64,000 nt of DNA from Teratosphaeria epicoccoides (taxonomy: Eukaryota > Ascomycota > Dothideomycetes > Mycosphaerellales > Teratosphaeriaceae), in the NCBI GenBank assembly GCA_021401465.1, contig JADDMT010000013.1, positions 62,001-126,000 on the forward strand, given 5' to 3'. Shown piece by piece: positions 59,597 through 64,000 of this stretch; within the stretch, counting starts at the first letter, position 1; the number at the start of each line of letters is the position of its first letter. The notes below the pieces were generated by a model. It saw only the letters and a list, made by a program, of their open reading frames with translations. It was not told where the DNA came from and did no database searches. The position numbers and the translations under genes were made by a program.

Positions 59597-61683
59597 TCAA
59601 GCCGAAGGATGACGTCGGGAACTAAGCGAAAAGCAGATCAGATGATTCCAGACCACGAATCTCCGTGCAAACGACTTTGGACCAGACCAAGCCCAGCTTC
59701 CGAGAGACACTTGACATCCTGCTCGGCTTTACCCAGGAGAAGCGTACAGACCAAAGAGACATATCATTCGCAAGCTCTTGATCCTTCCTAACCGCTCTTG
59801 AACGCTGGCACGCCGCCGGAGGACCCTAAAGCGTGTCAAGGCCGCAGGAATCTGAAACAGACGTCGTGAAGCTTCACCTGCGGGCAGTCTTCCACCATGA
59901 GATTGGCGACAAGCGGTCGAGCGAAGTGCAGGATGACGAGAGCAGTAGAGCTCTGGGGACTTCGGCTGATTCAGACACACAGGGTCAGCACATGTGCAGG
60001 GAGTCTGTCAAGGCGACCAGCGCAAGACGGAAGAATTGCGGCAGCACCGCATGCGGAATGCCTTGGTCCTTCTTCCCAAAGCGTATACGTCCCAGCTGAC
60101 TGTGTCGGCGACTTGGCCTCCGCGGGTATCATCATCGACGAGATCATTTTGAGACAGTACAAAGGATGACTCGCGTGATTGTCGACGATTGTATCAGATT
60201 CGCATTTGGAAAGCAAGAAGAGCGTCCAGAGCTGACGTGGCTGCTTGTGACTTTCTGCGTCGATGATGAGACTTGTATTTCCACGCTCGACCAAAGGGTC
60301 TGTGGTTGCTGTGGCACGAGGATTCCAAAACGATTGGTTGAGAACGGGGGTTCATGCGAAGAAGCATGCGCGTGACATTTTCGAATCGAAGTGTCTGCGA
60401 TATGGAGAGACGTCGCTATCATCGGCATGCCGAGAAGTAAGTCTGAGAGCTTGGATGAGGAGGAGGAGGAGGAGGAGGAGGAGGAGGAGGAGGAAGAGGC
60501 TACGTAGCGTGGGTTTCCAGTCGCCTCAGGACTCCCTCAACACAAGTATCGGCTTCTCTGCGCCGCCCGGCTTTGGCGTACCCCTGCATCTTCTCCGACC
60601 TCGCCACACTTTGCTCCCACCTCCTCGTCGCACCCTCTCTGCTCGTTCACTACGCTTTCAGTGATGTCTGCAGTGGACGGTCCCTCTCTTTGATGGACGC
60701 GTACGAGTAAGTCTTGTCCGGCGAGCATTGTATCAGATTCCTCCGGCTTCTCCACATATTCCCACTTGCTCTGCAATACTCTATTGATAGCACGAAACCC
60801 GGTTTTGATCTGAAAGTATGCTCCGCTTGTATGCACTCGGTAAGCTGTGGCCTCTGCTTTGTAGAAACACGTCTTCGTGTTGGCGGGACAATTCCTGCAC
60901 TGGTATTCGGAGGGCCTGTTCACAATATCGGACCACCCATCGATTGCGACGCGGACATCGCCGGATGTGAAGACATCCGCGTACGTTTGGAGATGCTGGT
61001 AGTCGTCGTGTCCTCGCGCTTTTGACTGATTGGGTGTGGTGTGGAAAGCGTCATATCGCATCGACTCCCACGCTTCGACGATCGAGCTTCGCCGCGGCGC
61101 GGACGGCCGGTGTGGTGAAGTACAGAGCTCTGAGAATTATGTAGACTGCAGGGAATTGCTTCCCCGCGATGGCTTGGGAGGACAACGATCGATGTTATGA
61201 ACTTTGGGGGGAGCCTGCATGACATCCCGAGAGAGGGATTTACAGCAGGGTGCGTCGCGGAAGAGCGAATACGAGTCATCGACAAGCTCCAATGTTCCGG
61301 GTGCTTCGGACGCTGTAGTGATATCGCCTTGGGACATCCGTCAATCAACAGTGTGGACAGCGCTGGCGTGACGATGATCACCAAACTGCGGAAAGCGCCG
61401 ATCTCGCCTATACTTTCGCAACCACGGGACAGGATTTCCATCTCAGACATTATTCGTCGACCACTTTGTGTATGAGACGGGTCATCATCTTTTGCTCCGT
61501 GAGGTAGACCACACTCTGGCGGGATCCTGGCAAGCTGTCGCTCAAGAATTGGCACAAGAGTATCTTTGCCAGGTCAAGGAGGGCATGAATCCGGACAGAT
61601 TGATCCCTTGCCGTCGAACAGCGGGCCAGATGGGGAAGTGCGACTATCATCGGCACAGTCGTGATCATCCGAAGTGCAAATGA
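59597..61683 (+). pseudogene. Probable BTB/POZ-type gene relic
   Basis: Two separated plus-strand pieces look like parts of the large fungal BTB/POZ family. At about 60081-60166 the frame reads VYVPADCVGDLASAGIIIDEI, close to the usual 'VYVLADKL.DL.SANIIIDEI' segment after the BTB fold. At about 61477-61683 a frame ending CDYHRHSRDHPKCK resembles the family's cysteine/histidine C-terminus (C.YH.H...HPKC). No single open frame links them, stop codons intervene, and a GGA array (60457-60497) and unrelated minus-strand frames lie between. The BTB fold itself is not clearly visible. Boundaries are approximate. Confidence 0.3.
60457..60497 (+). repeat. GGA trinucleotide array
   Basis: About 13 GGA/GAG triplets in a row in non-coding DNA. 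Confidence 0.85.
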
Positions 61684-61890
61684 GCCGAATAGCGGTTGAA
61701 GTTGGTGAGAGTGGTCTGTGTGCGTGCCTCTTGGGACTACGTCTTTGGTGCTGCGCCACGATCGTTCAATTGACCTTCGCAAGCTGGTAGCGAGGCGGCT
61801 CAGGTGTAAGATTAGTCGAATTATTCGCCGGTAGCTGATTTCTGGGGCTGAGTTATGCAATGCTGTATCGTTCATTTCCACGGGTAGCCC

Positions 61891-63540
61891 TCACTTTCTC
61901 TCCAAATTACTATACAGCTTATGCTGTCTGATGAACAGGCTGGCAACCGCCGACAGTACTGCAAAGCCCAGCACAACGACCCACACGCCTCTCAGAGCCT
62001 CCACGTGCGACTCAACAACGCCATCGTGCCAACCTTGCGGCACTTGATGGATTTCTTCGATGGAGTCGCGAATCCTCCGAATCTCCTCCGCAGCTCCGGG
62101 TAGACTCCCGAAACGCTCATAGAGACGTCTCTTGAGTATGTTCTGAAACACTGCAGAGCCAACAGCGATACCGATAGACGAGCCAGTAGAGCGGAAGGCA
62201 TATGAGGCCGATGTGATAACAGCCTGATATTTGTGGTCGACGGCCGCAATGAGTGCGATGAAGGTGATTGTGAGCATAGAGCCGTAAGCAAGACCACCCA
62301 TGAAGAGGAAGATGAATGGTGTTGCGTCTGGCGTATCAGCATTGAAGGTCGCCAGGATCAGCGATCCAGCAGCCAGGTTGAGCGCCTGCACCGCAATGTT
62401 CAGCAGACGATATTTGCCAGTCGCCCGTAGAAGAATCCCGGAGAAGAGACTTCCCATCGCTGTGCCGGCAGACTGCGGGATGAATAGCGTGCCTGCTCGA
62501 GTCGGGCTCACACCACGTACGACCTGGAAGTAGATTGGCCCGTAGTAGACCAGTGCAAACACCGACATAGTCATGAACCAATTGGTCATGCAAGCACCCA
62601 TAACAGATGTGTTGGCGAGGAGTCTGACAGGAATTACCGGCTCCTTTGAAATGCGGTCTTCCACATACACAAAGATGCAAAGGATGACGGCGCTCACAGG
62701 CAGCGAAACATAGACCAGAGGGTGGTTCCAGGGGACGAGATTGCCACCGCTGTTGAGGCCGAGCAGTAATACGAGCAGACCTGCAACCAAGGTGAAGGCG
62801 CCTAGGAAGTCCACACGCTTGATCTTTGCGCTTTCAGTCTTCCTGATTGGCACTTTGATGCAGACGCAGCCCCAAATTCCGCCGACGATAATGAACGGTA
62901 CCTGGGTGTAGAACGCCCACCGCCAACCTATAGTGTCGTAGATATAGCCACCGAAGACACCGCCAAGACCCATGCCTGTGCCGAAGACAATGTTGCCAAT
63001 GCCTTGCCACACTCCTCGTTTCCGCAAGGGTACCAGATCCGAGGCAACGAAGACGGAGATAGTGTTGATACAGCCTCCACCGGACCCGGCAACCACGCGA
63101 CCCAGAATCATCACCCAGCCTTTTGTCGCGAGACCGCATATCAGCGTCCCAAGAGCGAAGAACGAGCTAGCAAAGACCAGACCAGCCCTCCGTCCGTAGA
63201 TATCTGTCAACTTGCCAGAAAGCGGTTGGAAAGCCGCGTTGGCGATGAGATACCCCGATGCTATCCATGCATAAAGCGTCCCAGACTCAAACTCCGAAGT
63301 GATTGGCCCTGAGAGCGTAGCCACAATGGTAGCATCCAGAGCTGCGAAGAACGTACACACCCAAAGCGAGCTCATCGTCAGCAGCAATTTGCCCGTACTG
63401 GGCTCCTCCGCAATGGGTACATGTCCGGCGTCGTACTCCCGTTGCTCCTCTGCCGCCTGGTCGAGCAGCGGAGTCCGCTCGTCGGCATCTTCTGGCTGCG
63501 GTGGCAGGACCTTGAGGCCGGAATCTGTTCTGGGCGCCAT
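61891..63540 (-). CDS. MFS transporter, Fnx1/VBA (DHA2-like) type
   Basis: Single exon, 549 aa from ATG 63540 (MAPRTDSGLKVLPP). An upstream in-frame ATG at 63783 would add an 81-residue polar segment and is probably leader. N-terminal acidic/dileucine region (DERTPLLDQ), typical of vacuolar sorting. About 14 hydrophobic segments follow: SLWVCTFFAALDATIVATLS, GKLTDIYGRRAGLVFAS (MFS signature loop 2-3) and GRVVAGSGGGCINTI. GVWQGIGNIVFGTGMGLGG and AYGSMLTITFIALIAAVD complete the pattern. Family members move basic amino acids into the vacuole; other drug:H+ antiporter substrates are possible. Confidence 0.85.
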   Translation of the reverse strand: MAPRTDSGLKVLPPQPEDADERTPLLDQAAEEQREYDAGHVPIAEEPSTGKLLLTMSSLWVCTFFAALDATIVATLSGPITSEFESGTLYAWIASGYLIANAAFQPLSGKLTDIYGRRAGLVFASSFFALGTLICGLATKGWVMILGRVVAGSGGGCINTISVFVASDLVPLRKRGVWQGIGNIVFGTGMGLGGVFGGYIYDTIGWRWAFYTQVPFIIVGGIWGCVCIKVPIRKTESAKIKRVDFLGAFTLVAGLLVLLLGLNSGGNLVPWNHPLVYVSLPVSAVILCIFVYVEDRISKEPVIPVRLLANTSVMGACMTNWFMTMSVFALVYYGPIYFQVVRGVSPTRAGTLFIPQSAGTAMGSLFSGILLRATGKYRLLNIAVQALNLAAGSLILATFNADTPDATPFIFLFMGGLAYGSMLTITFIALIAAVDHKYQAVITSASYAFRSTGSSIGIAVGSAVFQNILKRRLYERFGSLPGAAEEIRRIRDSIEEIHQVPQGWHDGVVESHVEALRGVWVVVLGFAVLSAVASLFIRQHKLYSNLERK

Positions 63541-64000
63541 ATTGTCGAGATCACACAGTATCACCACAAGAAGGTCTTGGGAATGCGCATATCTTGAGGA
63601 GGCGTTCGCCCGAGCAGAGTTTACAAGTTGAAGATACTCCGCCGAGGCGAAGATGACGCCAATGCGCTGTCTCGGAGGTTTCGGCCCTACACTGCAGACC
63701 TCTCCCGAATTCTTCTTCTCATACTGGAGAACCAAGGAACCCTGCTCCTGCTGTTTCCATGTCTGCTCCGACCTCGTTAACATGTTCCATGTTACAGGGA
63801 GAACAAGATGACAATTGAACTACCTCCGTACTAACCCATGAATCGGACACTACCTAAATGACTTCACGGGCAGCTCTCAGAGGAGAATTCAAGCATGGCC
63901 TACTATAAATCCGACTAGCGGTAATCATTAGATCTCAGTAACAATTCTATCGCTCTCTAAACCCAAGGAGCTCAACCATCGACACCATATATTGCTTCTT
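63541..64000. other. Upstream region of the MFS gene, window edge
   Basis: Leader and promoter of the transporter; no other gene visible before the window ends. Confidence 0.45.

Noticed and set aside
60537..61061. 174-aa minus-strand frame with CRNCPANTKTC
   Set aside because: Composition looks protein-like, but there is no recognisable domain and no supporting exon. It overlaps the plus-strand BTB relic, so it is not called a gene.

Overview
The window is nuclear DNA of a filamentous ascomycete. Genes stand singly on both strands, often in head-to-head pairs about 200-330 bp apart. They carry short GT-AG introns (about 49-99 nt) with CTGAC/CTAAT-type branch points. Gene content (Ste20/PakA, Iks1, GPI-anchored lysophospholipase, NUP-type permease, GH31 glucosidase, small cysteine-rich secreted proteins) fits Pezizomycotina. 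I lean towards Dothideomycetes, but that is inference.

Layout. 1-930: N-terminal half of a cytochrome P450 (-), running off the window. 930-3377: gene-poor, repeat-bearing. 3378-6129: Ste20/PakA kinase (+). 6130-10634: gene-poor, with a candidate small secreted gene, a broken duplicate of it and an inverted-repeat element. 10635-19613: compact housekeeping block: GPI16 (-), ABD1 cap methyltransferase (+), TIM17 (-), TFB3/MAT1 (+), IKS1 kinase (-). 20295-24343: secreted lysophospholipase and NUP permease (both -). 25800-31748: a 1982-aa ZNFX1/Hrr1-like helicase (+). 33196-44299: aspartic-protease-like membrane protein (-), repeat-rich wall protein (+), GH31 alpha-glucosidase with an in-frame TGA (-), DPBB/EG45-like secreted protein (-). 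45224-52813: 854-aa orphan protein (-), ALKBH1-type dioxygenase (+), two unknown genes (-), methylthioadenosine phosphorylase (+). 53037-54926: a cluster of small cysteine-rich secreted genes, one a frameshifted tandem copy. 55875-58626: RPN7 (-) and LUC7 (+) head to head. 59597-61683: probable BTB/POZ relic. 61891-63540: Fnx1/VBA-type MFS transporter (-).

The housekeeping genes cover GPI-anchor attachment, mRNA capping, transcription/CAK, splicing, proteasome, mitochondrial import and methionine salvage, with no shared pathway. The blocks at 20-24 kb and 33-44 kb are enriched in secreted, wall-linked or surface proteins, consistent with nutrient acquisition and wall interaction. I see no antibiotic-type biosynthetic cluster, CRISPR array, rRNA or convincing tRNA. 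The most notable signals are: a glucosidase intact except for one TGA at a conserved Trp codon; a dispersed, degenerate 20-bp tandem repeat at three distant loci; a tandem pair of cysteine-rich effector-like genes with one copy frameshifted; an inverted-repeat element next to a decayed gene duplication; and a pseudo-aspartic protease fused to a membrane anchor. All exon boundaries are read by eye from splice signals and frame continuity.
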